Part shown: positions 1 to 9,481 of the stretch, in pieces
How positions within the stretch are numbered: position 1 is the first letter of the stretch
Layout of the letters: each line of letters begins with the position of its first letter
Origin: Novosphingobium capsulatum NBRC 12533
GTDB taxonomy: Bacteria > Pseudomonadota > Alphaproteobacteria > Sphingomonadales > Sphingomonadaceae
Assembly: GCF_001598375.1 (NCBI RefSeq)
Contig: NZ_BCYV01000013.1
Location: 62,001-126,000, forward strand
Direction of reading: 5' to 3'
DNA length: 64,000 bases
Translations under genes and position numbers: made by a program
Notes under the pieces: model-generated
Database searches by the model: none
Told to the model about the DNA's origin: nothing
Seen by the model: only the letters and a program-made list of their open reading frames with translations

Positions 1-1
1 C

Positions 2-661
2 GGGTTCGAGGCCTTTGCCCGCTGGTCGCCCGATGGCCAGACCTGGCTGGCACCGGGCGAGTTCATCGATCTGGCCGCGGCGACCGGCCGCACCGGCGAA
101 CTGACCCAGGCGGTGATTGGCCGGACGCTGGCCGAATGCGATGCCTGGCGCCAGGGGCTGACGGTGGCGATCAACCTGACCCCGCGCGATGTGACGCGCG
201 AGGGCGCGGTCGACTCCCTTGCCCGGCTGGTGCGCGATGCCGGCGCCGACCCCGCGCGCTTCATGCTGGAAGTGACCGAAGCGGCGCTGATCGCCGATCC
301 GCGCCGCGCCCACGCCCAGCTCGAGGCGTTCCGGGCAGCGGGTTTCCGCCTCGCGCTCGATGATTTCGGGGCGGGCTGGTCAAGCCTGTCGCAATTGCGC
401 GATCTGCCGCTCGACATGGTCAAGATCGATCGCGGGCTGGCCGCCGCGCTGTCCAGCGATCCGGGCGCGCGGGCGATCGTGGGCACGATCGTCTCGTTTG
501 CCTGGCAACTGGGCATCGAGTGCATGATCGAAGGCGTGGAGGATGAAGCGCAGGTCGCCACGGCCCGTGCGCTCGGCATCCGCCTGATGCAGGGCTATCA
601 CTTTGCCCGGCCGGAACGTGCCGACGTGGCCCTGGCCGCGATGGGCCGCGCCGTCGCCTAA
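2..661 (+). CDS. EAL-domain protein, C-terminal part (5' end outside window)
   Basis: The reading frame is open from base 2 to the stop at 659-661, so the N-terminus lies upstream. The 219 visible residues form a nearly complete EAL domain, the fold of cyclic-di-GMP phosphodiesterases. Recognisable blocks in order are EAFARW (the EAL signature, with Phe in place of Leu), INLTP, EVTEAAL, LDDFGAGWSSL, VKIDR, EGVE and MQGYHFARP. The acidic and lysine residues of the metal/substrate site are present, so activity is plausible, although the signature is EAF. Family knowledge gives the role; whether a GGDEF or sensor domain precedes it cannot be seen. Confidence 0.9.
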   Translation, partial: GFEAFARWSPDGQTWLAPGEFIDLAAATGRTGELTQAVIGRTLAECDAWRQGLTVAINLTPRDVTREGAVDSLARLVRDAGADPARFMLEVTEAALIADPRRAHAQLEAFRAAGFRLALDDFGAGWSSLSQLRDLPLDMVKIDRGLAAALSSDPGARAIVGTIVSFAWQLGIECMIEGVEDEAQVATARALGIRLMQGYHFARPERADVALAAMGRAVA

Positions 662-668
662 GCGCCGG

Positions 669-1937
669 TCAGTGCACGTCTACCAGCACCCGCTCCCCGC
701 CCGGCGGAATCAGGCGGCGAAATAGGCGGCCGCGCTCGGAATAGAGCACAAGGCACAGCGATAGCAGCCCGCAGGTGACGAATGCCAGCGACAAGGGCCG
801 CGCCGTGCCGTCATAGACCTGGCCGATGGCGATGCCGATCAGCGAGCCGATCAGCGTGCGCATGAACATCTGCATCGAACTGGCCGCGCCTGCGGTGCGG
901 GCAAAGGGCTGCAGCGCGATCGAGCTGAAATTGGCGCCGATAAAGCCCATCGCGCAAATGTTGGCGGCCATCACCGGCATGAAGCGCAGCAGCGTCTGGT
1001 GCGGGCTGAAGGCGAAATGCACCTGCAACAGGCTGAGGCAGATGCACGCCAGCAGCGCCGTCTGCGACACGCGCCGCGCGCCAAAGCGTTCGACGATGCG
1101 GGCGTTGAAGAAATTGGAGAACGACAGCGACAGGGCCGTGGCGCCAAAGATCAGCGGGAAATAGTGCCCCGCGCCAAAGTGTTCCGCCACGAGTTGCTGC
1201 GAGCAGTTGATGTATCCGAACATCGCCCCGAACACGAGCGCTGCCCCCAGGACATAGCCGGCCGAAGACCGCTCGATCGCCGAATGGGCCATGTTGCGCG
1301 CGATGGTCATCGGCATGATCGGCTGGCGGTTGGCCGGGTCGAGCGTTTCGGGCAGGCGCATGAACACCCACACGCCCATGATCGTTGCCAGCACCGCCAG
1401 CACCCCGAAGATCCAGCGCCAGCCGGCAAACAGCAGCACGAATTGCCCCACACTGGGCGCCAGCATCGGCACGACCATGAACACGGTGGAGACGGTCGAC
1501 AGGGTGCGTGCCATCTGGTCTCCGGCAAAACGATCGCGCACGATCGCGGCCGGCAGCACCGCCACACCGGCACTCGACACCGCATGCAGTGCGCGCAGCA
1601 CCAGCAGGGTATCGAAATCAGGCGCCATGGCGCAGCCCAGGGCCAGCGCGACATAGAGCACGATCGTGACCAGCAGCACCGGGCGCCGGCCGTGGCGATC
1701 GGCCAGCGCGCCAGGCACCAGCGCGCCCACGCCGGCCGAAACCAGGAATATCCCCACCACCAGCTGGCGGCGATTGGGATCGCTGACGCCCAGGTCTGCG
1801 GCGATCTGCCCGAGCCCAGGCAGCATGGCATCGATGGCCAGCGCCTGAAGCGCCATGAGCAGCGCCATCATGGCAATGAATTCGCGCCCACCCAGCGCCT
1901 TGATCGGGCGCCGTCGGGCTGGATAGTCAGGTTGCAT
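669..1937 (-). CDS. MFS multidrug exporter, Bcr/CflA type
   Basis: A 422-residue, twelve-helix transporter of the Bcr/CflA drug:proton antiporter type in the inner membrane. The first helix carries the ALAIDAMLPG block typical of this group, and motif A (LADRHGRRP, about residues 78-86) follows helix 2. The start chosen is the ATG at 1937, preceded by AGGA six bases upstream. The frame stays open far upstream, but that part overlaps dinB and does not look like a transporter. It is transcribed divergently from dinB across about 70 bp. Substrate unknown; chloramphenicol or bicyclomycin resistance is only a family association. Confidence 0.9.
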   Translation of the reverse strand: MQPDYPARRRPIKALGGREFIAMMALLMALQALAIDAMLPGLGQIAADLGVSDPNRRQLVVGIFLVSAGVGALVPGALADRHGRRPVLLVTIVLYVALALGCAMAPDFDTLLVLRALHAVSSAGVAVLPAAIVRDRFAGDQMARTLSTVSTVFMVVPMLAPSVGQFVLLFAGWRWIFGVLAVLATIMGVWVFMRLPETLDPANRQPIMPMTIARNMAHSAIERSSAGYVLGAALVFGAMFGYINCSQQLVAEHFGAGHYFPLIFGATALSLSFSNFFNARIVERFGARRVSQTALLACICLSLLQVHFAFSPHQTLLRFMPVMAANICAMGFIGANFSSIALQPFARTAGAASSMQMFMRTLIGSLIGIAIGQVYDGTARPLSLAFVTCGLLSLCLVLYSERGRLFRRLIPPGGERVLVDVH

Positions 1938-2006
1938 AACGATCCTATGGCAGGCAGGGCGCGGCAATCCAAGGTTTTGTTGCAGCCCTTGACCGTTGTT
2001 TGTGGC

Positions 2007-3170
2007 ATGACGGACGCCGCATTCATGCCGATGTCCGAATCCCCGCCTTCGCCCCCTTTTCCCGTGCCCGATGCCGATGAGGCGCCGGGCCTGCGCAAGA
2101 TCATCCATGTCGACATGGATGCCTTCTATGCCAGCGTGGAGCAGCGCGACGCGCCCGAGCTGCGCGGCAAGCCTGTGGCCGTGGGCGGCAATGCCGCGCG
2201 CGGGGTGGTGGCCGCGGCCAGCTATGAGGCGCGCAAGTTCGGCGTGCGTTCGGCCATGCCCTCGGCACGCGCGGTGCAGCTGTGCCCTGATCTGATCTTC
2301 CGCCGGCCGCGCTTCGATGTCTATCGCACGGTGTCGCAACAGATTCGCGCGATCTTCCTGGATTACACCCCCGATGTGGAGCCGCTGTCGCTCGACGAGG
2401 CCTATCTCGATGTCACGCGTGACTTGCGCGGGATCGGATCGGCGACGCGTATCGCCGAACTCATTCGCCAGCGCATCCGCGCGCAGACCGGGCTGACCGC
2501 CAGCGCCGGGGTGTCCTACAACAAGTTCCTGGCCAAGCTGGCGAGTGACCAGAACAAGCCCGATGGCCTGTGCGTGATCCGCCCGGGTGAGGGGGCGGCC
2601 TTCGTCGCCGGCCTGCCGGTAGCCCGGTTTCATGGGGTGGGGCCGCGCGGCGCGGAAAAGATGGCGGCGCTGGGCATTGCCACCGGAGCAGACCTGCGCG
2701 CGCAAAGCCTGGCCACCTTGCGCCAGCATTTTGGTGCCCAGGCCGATTATCTCTATCGCGCCGCGCGGGGGATTGATCTGCGCGCGGTGACCGCCGATCG
2801 GCCGCGCAAGTCTGTGGGGGCAGAGCGCACGTTCGATCGTGACCTGTCGTCGGGCCCAGTCCTGCGTGAAACGCTGGAAACGATCATCGACCTGGCGTGG
2901 GATCGCGTGGCACGGGCCGACGTGACTGGCCGCACCGTGACGCTCAAGCTGAAGTTCAAGGACTTTACGGCGATGAGCCGTGCCCGTTCGCTGGCAACCC
3001 CGGTGGCGAGCCGCGATGCACTGGCCGATGTGGCACGCGGCCTGCTCGACCAGGTCTTGCCGCTGCCACAGCCGGTGCGGCTGATGGGGGTAACGCTCTC
3101 GGCACTGGAAGAGCCGGGCCAGCCAGCCGCTGTTGCCGCGCCGCCGGGGCAGGCGCAGCTGCCATTTTGA
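2007..3170 (+). CDS. dinB: DNA polymerase IV (Y-family)
   Basis: A 387-residue Y-family translesion polymerase. The metal-binding HVDMDAFYASVEQ block is at about residues 34-46 and the second catalytic motif SLDEAYLD at about 128-135. They are followed by the SAGVSYNKFLAKLAS block, the HhH thumb region and the little-finger domain, ending in QLPF. A C-terminal QxxLPF-type sequence is the usual beta-clamp-binding peptide. The ATG at 2007 adds about 30 residues before the conserved core; ATGs at 2025 and 2031 are alternatives. It ends 3 bp before the convergent Nudix gene. SOS control is usual, but no LexA box was identified here. Confidence 0.95.
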   Translation: MTDAAFMPMSESPPSPPFPVPDADEAPGLRKIIHVDMDAFYASVEQRDAPELRGKPVAVGGNAARGVVAAASYEARKFGVRSAMPSARAVQLCPDLIFRRPRFDVYRTVSQQIRAIFLDYTPDVEPLSLDEAYLDVTRDLRGIGSATRIAELIRQRIRAQTGLTASAGVSYNKFLAKLASDQNKPDGLCVIRPGEGAAFVAGLPVARFHGVGPRGAEKMAALGIATGADLRAQSLATLRQHFGAQADYLYRAARGIDLRAVTADRPRKSVGAERTFDRDLSSGPVLRETLETIIDLAWDRVARADVTGRTVTLKLKFKDFTAMSRARSLATPVASRDALADVARGLLDQVLPLPQPVRLMGVTLSALEEPGQPAAVAAPPGQAQLPF

Positions 3171-3173
3171 TGC

Positions 3174-3659
3174 CTATCGCTGCTGCCGGCGCGCGTGATC
3201 CTGCCACAAGGCAATCATCTCGCGCGTGGCCGGGCTGGTGGTTTCGGGCAGCGCGTCGATCGGAAAGAACGCTGCCTCCAGTAGCTCGCGGCCATCTGCG
3301 CGCGGGCTGCCCAGCGCGGTTCCCGCCACCAGCGCGATCTGGTTGAGCCAGCCGCCGCGATCGCGCAGGTGATCGGTAAAATGCACCGCATCGTGCAGCG
3401 TGCAGCCGGTTTCCTCGGCCAGTTCGCGCGCGGCGGTTGCCACCGGGCTTTCCCCGCGCGCCAGGCCTCCGCCGGGCAGCATCCAGGCATGGCTGTGGTG
3501 ATAGCTGTGCCGCACCAGCAGCACGCGGCCTTGCGCATCGCGCGCCACGACCATGCAGCCGGGCACCGGCGCGCGGCGCCAGCGCCACCAGGCCACGCGC
3601 AGCCGATGGGCCAGCCGCAGCAGGGCGCGGTGCCAGGAAGATGGAAACCAGGCGGGCAT
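3174..3659 (-). CDS. Nudix hydrolase
   Basis: A 161-residue Nudix pyrophosphohydrolase. The Nudix box G-x5-E-x7-RELxEE-x-G occurs at about residues 64-86 (GLARGE, then RELAEETGC), with a typical beta-strand leader (GCMVVARDAQGRVLLVRHSY). The N-terminal 30 residues are Trp/Arg-rich and outside the domain. Substrate cannot be told from the sequence; members cleave nucleoside diphosphates linked to another moiety. It is convergent with dinB and divergent from the gsp operon. Confidence 0.88.
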   Translation of the reverse strand: MPAWFPSSWHRALLRLAHRLRVAWWRWRRAPVPGCMVVARDAQGRVLLVRHSYHHSHAWMLPGGGLARGESPVATAARELAEETGCTLHDAVHFTDHLRDRGGWLNQIALVAGTALGSPRADGRELLEAAFFPIDALPETTSPATREMIALWQDHARRQQR

Positions 3660-3760
3660 GCCCTTGGCCTAGCGGCTAGAGCCACCGAAATCGAGCCTTT
3701 CGCGCATCCTGCGCGCGGGCCTGTGGCTTACCCTGGCTGCGGCAATGGGTGGGGCAGACA

Positions 3761-4603
3761 ATGGGCAAGCAGGCGCAGGGCATGGCGGGATCGGCATCGT
3801 TGGCGGGGCAGGCCTTGTGGCGCTGGCCAGACTGGCGCTGGCGCATGGCCTCACCGCGCTTTGGTAGACCACCGCTGGTCGCGCTCCTTGCCGAAGTGGC
3901 GCTCCTGGGCAGTGTGGCGGCGCTGCTTGCCATGCTCGGCTGGGTACTCTTGGCGCCGCTCAGGCCGGCGACGGCGGGCGACAACGCCGGCCTGGTGGTG
4001 CTTGACGCCCCGGCGCGCGCCGCGCTTTTTGCCCAATTCGATCCATTTGCGCGCGATGTGCCAGATGGCGGTGACGGTGGCGGGGGCGGTGCGGCGGGTG
4101 CCGCGCTGCCGTTCACTCTGCTCGGCACGCGATCGACGGTCGATGGGCAGGGCGGCGGCGCGATCCTGGTCGGCGCCGACGGGGTGCAGCGCGCGGTGCC
4201 GCAGGGGGCGGACATCGCGCCTGGCGTGCGGCTGGTGCAGGTGGCGTTCGATCATGTGGTGCTGCAGCGCGCCGGGGGCACGCTGGTGCTGCGCCTCGCC
4301 GCGCAGGATGGTCGGCCGGCTGACAGCACCGGCGGCAAGCCACCGGCGCCCCGCTTCCGTGTTGCCGATGCCGCGCACGGCGCGCCAGGTTTGGTAGCGT
4401 CTGGCGCAGTGGGCGAGGCGCAGTCCCTGGGCCTTTTGCCTGGAGACCGGATCGTGGCGCTGCGCGGCAAGCCCGTGCGCGACGCACGCGATGCCCGGCA
4501 GATCGAGGCCATGCTGGCGGCCGGTCAGGCCGTTGCGGTAACGGTGCGCCGCGCCGGGCACGATCTGGCGCTCTCGCTTGGCCCGGCCGGCGGGGGACAA
4601 TGA
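3761..4603 (+). CDS. gspC: Type II secretion protein GspC
   Basis: A 281-residue inner-membrane component of the type II secretion system that links the assembly platform to the secretin. There is a short cytoplasmic N-terminus, one membrane segment at about residues 39-66, a periplasmic homology region (LPFTLLGTRSTVDGQGGGAI), and a PDZ-like domain near the C-terminus (about 205-275, LGLLPGDRIVALRGKPVRDARD). The ATG at 3761 follows a GGTGGGG ribosome-binding site; an in-frame GTG at 3749 is a weaker choice. The stop overlaps the gspD start as ATGA. First gene of the gspCDEFGLM run. Confidence 0.85.
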   Translation: MGKQAQGMAGSASLAGQALWRWPDWRWRMASPRFGRPPLVALLAEVALLGSVAALLAMLGWVLLAPLRPATAGDNAGLVVLDAPARAALFAQFDPFARDVPDGGDGGGGGAAGAALPFTLLGTRSTVDGQGGGAILVGADGVQRAVPQGADIAPGVRLVQVAFDHVVLQRAGGTLVLRLAAQDGRPADSTGGKPPAPRFRVADAAHGAPGLVASGAVGEAQSLGLLPGDRIVALRGKPVRDARDARQIEAMLAAGQAVAVTVRRAGHDLALSLGPAGGGQ

Positions 4604-6798
4604 TGGGGCGGCTTTTGAAGTGTGAGGGCTTGCCCAGGCTCGCCGCACTAGCGCTCGCGCTGGCCTGGCCGCTGGCAGCGCAGGCGCAGTATCGCCTCAA
4701 CGTGCGCGAAGCGGATATGCGCGCCTTCATCGCCGATGCCGCCGAAGTGACTGGCCGCACGTTCATCGTCGACGCGCGGGTTGCCGGCAAAGTTAGCGTG
4801 GCGAGTGAGCGGACCTTGAGCGCCAGCGAATATTTCGAGGTGTTCCTGGCCACGCTGCGTGCCAACGGCCTGGTTGCCGTACCCACCGGCAACGGCGCGT
4901 TTCGCATCCAGCCGGTGGAGGGTGCGGCCAGCCAGCCCACCGCCGCGCCTGCCGGGCGGGGCATGGCAGCGCGCAACCAGATGGTCACCGAAATCGTGCG
5001 CCTGCGCGCTGCCGATGCGGTTCAGGCGCTCGATACACTGCGCCCGCTGGTCAGCAAGGACGGCGCGCTCACGGCCAACAAGGCGGGCAATTCGCTGGTC
5101 GTGGTCGATTATGCCGACAACCTCGCTCGCATTCGCGCCTTGGTACGCCAGATTGACCAGGACCGCGCCGCCGTGCTCACGCTCGATCTGGCCCATGCCG
5201 GCGCGCGCGAGGTGGCAAGCGCCCTGGCCCAACTGATGGCCGCAGGCGAAGGCGGGCGCAGCCCGGCCAGCGTGGTGGCCGTGGACAGCGCCAATGCCGT
5301 GGTGCTGCGCGGCGATCCGGCCACCCTGGCGCGGCTCGCCGATGTGGCGCGGCGCCTCGATGTGCGCGCCGGGCAGGGTGGGGGAATCCGGGTCATCTGG
5401 CTCGACCATGCCGATGCCGCGCTGCTCGTGCCCGTGCTCGAACGGCTGGTGGGCGGCAGCGGCGCAGAGGCCAGCGCCGGATCGGCCGCGCCGGTGTCGC
5501 TGGGCAACATGGGTAGCGCTGGGGCCAGCGCCGCTGCGGGCAGCGCCAGTGCGCCGGGCCAGGAGGCGAGCGTGCCGGCCAATCCCTCCGGCGGTACCAC
5601 CGGCGGCCTGGGCAATGGCCCCATCCGCCTCGATGGCGGGCGCGGCACGGCGACGATCACCCGCTATCCCGGTGCCAATGCCGTGATCATTGCCGCCCCG
5701 GCCGATGAACAGCGCCGCCTGGCCGATCTGGTCCATGCCCTCGATCTGCCGCAGCAGCAGGTGCTGGTCGAGGCGATCATCGTCGAAGTGTCTGACGATG
5801 TGGCGCAAAAACTGGGTGTGCAACTGCTTGTCGGCGGCAAGGATGCGCCCTTTGCCGTCACCAGCTTTTCCAACGGCGCGGCCAATATCCTCGATCTAGC
5901 CGGCGGCCTCTATGCCGATCGGCTGGATCAGACGACCACGGTGATCAATGGCGCCACTGTCACCACCAGCACCTCTGGCGCCACGGCTGATCTCTTGCGC
6001 CAGAATGCCGCGCAGGCTGCGCTTGCCGCGCGCGGCGGCATTGCCGGCTGGGCGACCAGCCTGGGCGGATCGGGCTTTTTCGGCACCCTGATCGATGCCG
6101 TGCGGGCCGACAGCAAGTCCAACGTGCTGTCCACCCCGCATATCGTCACCAACAACAACGTCCCGGCCTCCATTCTGTTTGGCAAGGAAATCCCGGTGGC
6201 GACGGGAGAGGCGCTGTCCAATTCGCTGACCGGCGCATTCCGTACGATCCAGCGCCAGAACGTGGGGATAGAGCTGGACGTCACGCCGCAGATCAACGCC
6301 GGCAATGCCGTGCGGCTCGATCTGCGGCAGCAGGTCAGTTCGGTGGCGGGGCCGGTCTCGTCCACCAACAGCGAACTGGTGGTCAACAAGCGGGAGATCC
6401 GCACCACCGTCACTGTCGGCGATGGGGAGATCATCGCGCTGGGCGGCCTGCTCGACGATGCCGAGCGGCGCACGTTGGAAAAGGTGCCGTTGCTGGGCGA
6501 TGTGCCGCTGCTGGGCGAACTGTTTCGTTCGCGCAGCAAAAGCCATGTGAAAACCAACCTGATGGTGTTCATTCGCCCCACCATCCTGCGCGACGGGGCG
6601 GGCCGCGCGGCGCTGACGGCGCGGCGCATGGATGCCGTGCGCGGCGCGCAGGTGGCCTATGCCCCGGGGCAGGAACCGTCGATCGATGAACTGGTCCGCG
6701 ATTACCTGGGAACGGCACGGCCAGCAGCAAGCGGGGCCAGCGACACGGTGATCCGTCCGCCCGGTCCGGCGGTAGCCCAAACCGGGGTGCAGCCGTGA
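4600..6798 (+). CDS. gspD: Type II secretion secretin GspD
   Basis: A 732-residue outer-membrane secretin. A signal peptide (about residues 1-29, ending AAQAQ) precedes the N0 domain (YRLNVREADMRAFIADAAEV), N1-N3 repeats with a Gly/Ser/Ala-rich insert near residues 285-340, and the secretin core. The core includes QQVLVEAIIVEVSDD, the VLSTPHIVTNNN block and the terminal VPLLGDVPLLGELFR signature. The protein forms the channel through which folded exoproteins leave. It starts inside the gspC stop and ends one base into gspE, so translation of the operon is tightly coupled. Confidence 0.95.
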   Translation: MMGRLLKCEGLPRLAALALALAWPLAAQAQYRLNVREADMRAFIADAAEVTGRTFIVDARVAGKVSVASERTLSASEYFEVFLATLRANGLVAVPTGNGAFRIQPVEGAASQPTAAPAGRGMAARNQMVTEIVRLRAADAVQALDTLRPLVSKDGALTANKAGNSLVVVDYADNLARIRALVRQIDQDRAAVLTLDLAHAGAREVASALAQLMAAGEGGRSPASVVAVDSANAVVLRGDPATLARLADVARRLDVRAGQGGGIRVIWLDHADAALLVPVLERLVGGSGAEASAGSAAPVSLGNMGSAGASAAAGSASAPGQEASVPANPSGGTTGGLGNGPIRLDGGRGTATITRYPGANAVIIAAPADEQRRLADLVHALDLPQQQVLVEAIIVEVSDDVAQKLGVQLLVGGKDAPFAVTSFSNGAANILDLAGGLYADRLDQTTTVINGATVTTSTSGATADLLRQNAAQAALAARGGIAGWATSLGGSGFFGTLIDAVRADSKSNVLSTPHIVTNNNVPASILFGKEIPVATGEALSNSLTGAFRTIQRQNVGIELDVTPQINAGNAVRLDLRQQVSSVAGPVSSTNSELVVNKREIRTTVTVGDGEIIALGGLLDDAERRTLEKVPLLGDVPLLGELFRSRSKSHVKTNLMVFIRPTILRDGAGRAALTARRMDAVRGAQVAYAPGQEPSIDELVRDYLGTARPAASGASDTVIRPPGPAVAQTGVQP

Positions 6799-8273
6799 TG
6801 CCGGTGGAGGACACCGCCACCTGGCGCCCCGATTACGCTGCGGCCCGCACCATGGGCCTGCTGGTGGAGGGGCGCGAGCCAGGCGGGCTGGCCGTGGTCT
6901 TGCGCGAAGGAGCCAGCGCGCTGACGCTGCTCGACGTGCGGCGGCTGGGCGGGCCGATCGCCAGCTGGCGCCGCGTGCCGCCCCCCGCGTTCGAGGCGCT
7001 GCTGGCGCAGGTCTATGCCGATGGTGCCATGGCCGCCGCCGATGCGCTGGCACGCGATGATACAGCACCCGCCGCGCTCGATCTGCCCAGCGCCGAAGAC
7101 CTCTTGGGCAGCACCGACGATGCCCCGGTAATTCGCCTGATCAATGGCCTGCTGGCCGAAGGGCTACGCCAGGGCGCATCGGATATCCATCTGGAACCCT
7201 ATGAACAGGCGCTGGTCGTGCGCCTGCGCCGTGATGGGCAACTCGCCGAAATGCTGCGCCTGCCCGCGCATGTCGCGCCGCTTCTCGCCAGCCGCATCAA
7301 GGTCATGGCGCGGCTGGACATTGCCGAACGGCGGCTGCCCCAGGATGGCCGCATGGCGCTCGATCTGGCCGGCCGGCTGGTGGACGTGCGCGTGTCCACG
7401 CTGCCCTCGCGCGCGGGAGAGCGGGTCGTGCTGCGACTGCTCGACAAGGCGCGCGCTGGCATCGATCTGGCCACACTCGGGCTGGATCAGGCGGCCGATG
7501 CCGTGCTGCGCCGCGCGCTGGCCCAGCCCAATGGCATCGTGCTGGTCACTGGGCCAACCGGTTCGGGCAAGACCACCACGCTCTATGCCGCGCTTGGCCT
7601 GCTGGGCGATGGCGCGCGCAATATCCTCACGGTCGAAGACCCGGTGGAATATGCCGTCGATGGCGTTGGGCAAACCCAGGTCAATCCGCGCCTGGGCCTC
7701 ACCTTCGCGGCCGGGTTGCGCGCGATCTTGCGGCAAGACCCTGACGTGGTGATGGTGGGAGAAATTCGCGACGCCGAAACCGCGCAGATTGCCGTGCAGG
7801 CTGCGCTGACCGGGCATCTCGTGCTGGCAACGGTGCATACCAACGATGCGGTTGGCGCCGTTACCCGGCTGCGCGACATGGGGGTGGAGCCGTTCCTGCT
7901 GGCCGCCACGCTGCGCGCTGTGCTGGCGCAGCGGCTGGTGCGGCGGCTGTGCCCGCAATGCCGCGTTTCGGTGCCCGCGCCGCCGCGCCTTGCCACGGCG
8001 CTGGGCCTGCCCGTGGATACGATGGTCAGCGATGCCCCAGGCTGCGCGGCTTGTGGCGACAGCGGGCACCAAGGCCGCGTCGGCGTGTTCGAGGCGCTGT
8101 GGGCTGATGACAGCCTGCGCCTCCTGATTCACGATGACGCCGGCGAGGACGCGCTGGTTGCCCATGCCTTTGCCACCAACCCGCGCCTGGCCGATGCGGC
8201 GCGGGCCTTGGTCCTGGCCGGCACGGTCGGCGCGGCAGAGGCGGCGCGAATTTTGCGGCAGCACGAGGGATGA
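6798..8273 (+). CDS. gspE: Type II secretion ATPase GspE
   Basis: A 491-residue cytoplasmic secretion ATPase. It contains Walker A GPTGSGKTTT (about residues 252-261), the Asp-box region, Walker B PDVVMVGEIRD (about 315-325), the His box HLVLATVHTND, and a four-cysteine zinc motif (CPQC near 385 and CAAC near 415). All are diagnostic of GspE/PilB-type motors. The ATG at 6798 shares one base with the gspD stop (TGATG); a GTG one codon earlier is possible. It powers pseudopilus assembly together with GspL and GspF. Confidence 0.95.
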   Translation: MPVEDTATWRPDYAAARTMGLLVEGREPGGLAVVLREGASALTLLDVRRLGGPIASWRRVPPPAFEALLAQVYADGAMAAADALARDDTAPAALDLPSAEDLLGSTDDAPVIRLINGLLAEGLRQGASDIHLEPYEQALVVRLRRDGQLAEMLRLPAHVAPLLASRIKVMARLDIAERRLPQDGRMALDLAGRLVDVRVSTLPSRAGERVVLRLLDKARAGIDLATLGLDQAADAVLRRALAQPNGIVLVTGPTGSGKTTTLYAALGLLGDGARNILTVEDPVEYAVDGVGQTQVNPRLGLTFAAGLRAILRQDPDVVMVGEIRDAETAQIAVQAALTGHLVLATVHTNDAVGAVTRLRDMGVEPFLLAATLRAVLAQRLVRRLCPQCRVSVPAPPRLATALGLPVDTMVSDAPGCAACGDSGHQGRVGVFEALWADDSLRLLIHDDAGEDALVAHAFATNPRLADAARALVLAGTVGAAEAARILRQHEG

Positions 8274-9478
8274 GCCGCACGGCGTTCACCTATCGCGCGC
8301 TCGATCGCAAGGGGCGCGAGCGGCAGGGCCGCCTGGCCGCGCCCGATCCGGCGGCGGCGCGGCAGAACCTGGCGGCGCGTGGCTGGCATGTGCTGCGCGT
8401 CGATCCTGCACAACCGCGCGACGTGCGGCCGGTTGCCCGGCTGCGGCTGGGCCTGGCCCGGCGCGCGCTGCTCACCCGGCAAATGGCCGCGCTCGTCGCC
8501 GTCAGCCCGGTGGAAGAGGCGTTGCGCACGATGTTGCGCCAGGCCGGCGCCACGCGGGAAGGCGCGGTGATCGGCGCGGTCCACGCCGGAGTGTGCGAGG
8601 GGCTTGGCCTGGCTGAGGCGATGGGCCGCGCGCCGCGCGCGTTTCCGCCGGTCTATCGCGCGATGATCGGCGCGGGGGAAAGCGCTGGCCGCCTGCCGCA
8701 GATCGCCACGCGCCTGGCCGATCTGGCCGAGCGGCAGGCGCAGGTGCGCGCGCGCCTGGCGGGTGCGCTGGCCTATCCCCTGGCGTTGGCAGCGGTGGCC
8801 GTGGCGGTGGTTACCGGCCTGATGGTAGCCGTGGTGCCGCGCGTGGTGGAGCAGTTCGACGCGGCCAGCCGGCAACTGCCATGGCTGACGCGCGCGGTCA
8901 TCGCGGTGTCGGGCTTTCTCGCCACCTGGGGCTGGGCCATGCTGCTGGCGATCGTGCTGGGCGGGCTGGCGTTTGTCCGCGCGCTGGCATGGCTGCCGTT
9001 TCGCGCGCGGGTGGATCATGCGCTGTTGCGCCTGCCCGTGCTCGGGCCGCTGTGGCGCGATGCTCAGGCCGCTGCCCTGGCGCGCACGCTGGCGACGATG
9101 ATCGCGGCGCGCTTGCCGCTGCTTGAAGGCTTGCGCCTGTCGGCGCGCACGGCGGCAAACCACAGCCATGCCCGTGCCCTGGCGCAAGTGGCGCAGGGCG
9201 TGCGCGAGGGTGGTTCGCTGGCCACCGGGCTGGCCCAGGCCGGGCTGTTTCCGCCGCTGCTGGTGGCGATGGCCGCGAGTGGCGAGGCATCGGGCCAGCT
9301 TGGCCCCCTGCTGGAAAGTGCGGCCGACGCGCTGGATCGCGCGTTCGAGGCCACTGCCGCCACCGCGCTCGCCCTGCTGGAGCCGGCGATCATCGTGGTG
9401 ATGGGGGCGATCGTGGCGCTGATCATCCTCGCGATCCTGCTGCCGATCCTGCAATTGCAAACCCTTGTTGGAAATTGA
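8270..9478 (+). CDS. gspF: Type II secretion inner-membrane protein GspF
   Basis: A 402-residue polytopic platform protein. The N-terminus FTYRALDRKGRERQG is the standard GspF/PilC opening. Two homologous cytoplasmic domains follow, separated by hydrophobic segments at about residues 168-190 and 218-245, with a last helix near 370-395. The glycine pair in AMIGAGESAGRLP and its repeat AMAASGEASGQLG mark the two T2SF domains. The ATG overlaps the gspE stop by four bases. Confidence 0.95.
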   Translation: MSRTAFTYRALDRKGRERQGRLAAPDPAAARQNLAARGWHVLRVDPAQPRDVRPVARLRLGLARRALLTRQMAALVAVSPVEEALRTMLRQAGATREGAVIGAVHAGVCEGLGLAEAMGRAPRAFPPVYRAMIGAGESAGRLPQIATRLADLAERQAQVRARLAGALAYPLALAAVAVAVVTGLMVAVVPRVVEQFDAASRQLPWLTRAVIAVSGFLATWGWAMLLAIVLGGLAFVRALAWLPFRARVDHALLRLPVLGPLWRDAQAAALARTLATMIAARLPLLEGLRLSARTAANHSHARALAQVAQGVREGGSLATGLAQAGLFPPLLVAMAASGEASGQLGPLLESAADALDRAFEATAATALALLEPAIIVVMGAIVALIILAILLPILQLQTLVGN

Positions 9479-9481
9479 GCC

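Noticed and set aside
999..2006. Upstream extension of the dinB frame
   Set aside because: It is antisense to the MFS gene and Arg/His/Gln-rich, typical of a shadow frame in GC-rich DNA.
1938..2729. Upstream extension of the MFS exporter on the minus strand
   Set aside because: The extension is antisense to dinB, is rich in His/Arg/Gly and has no transporter features; a good ribosome-binding site marks ATG 1937.
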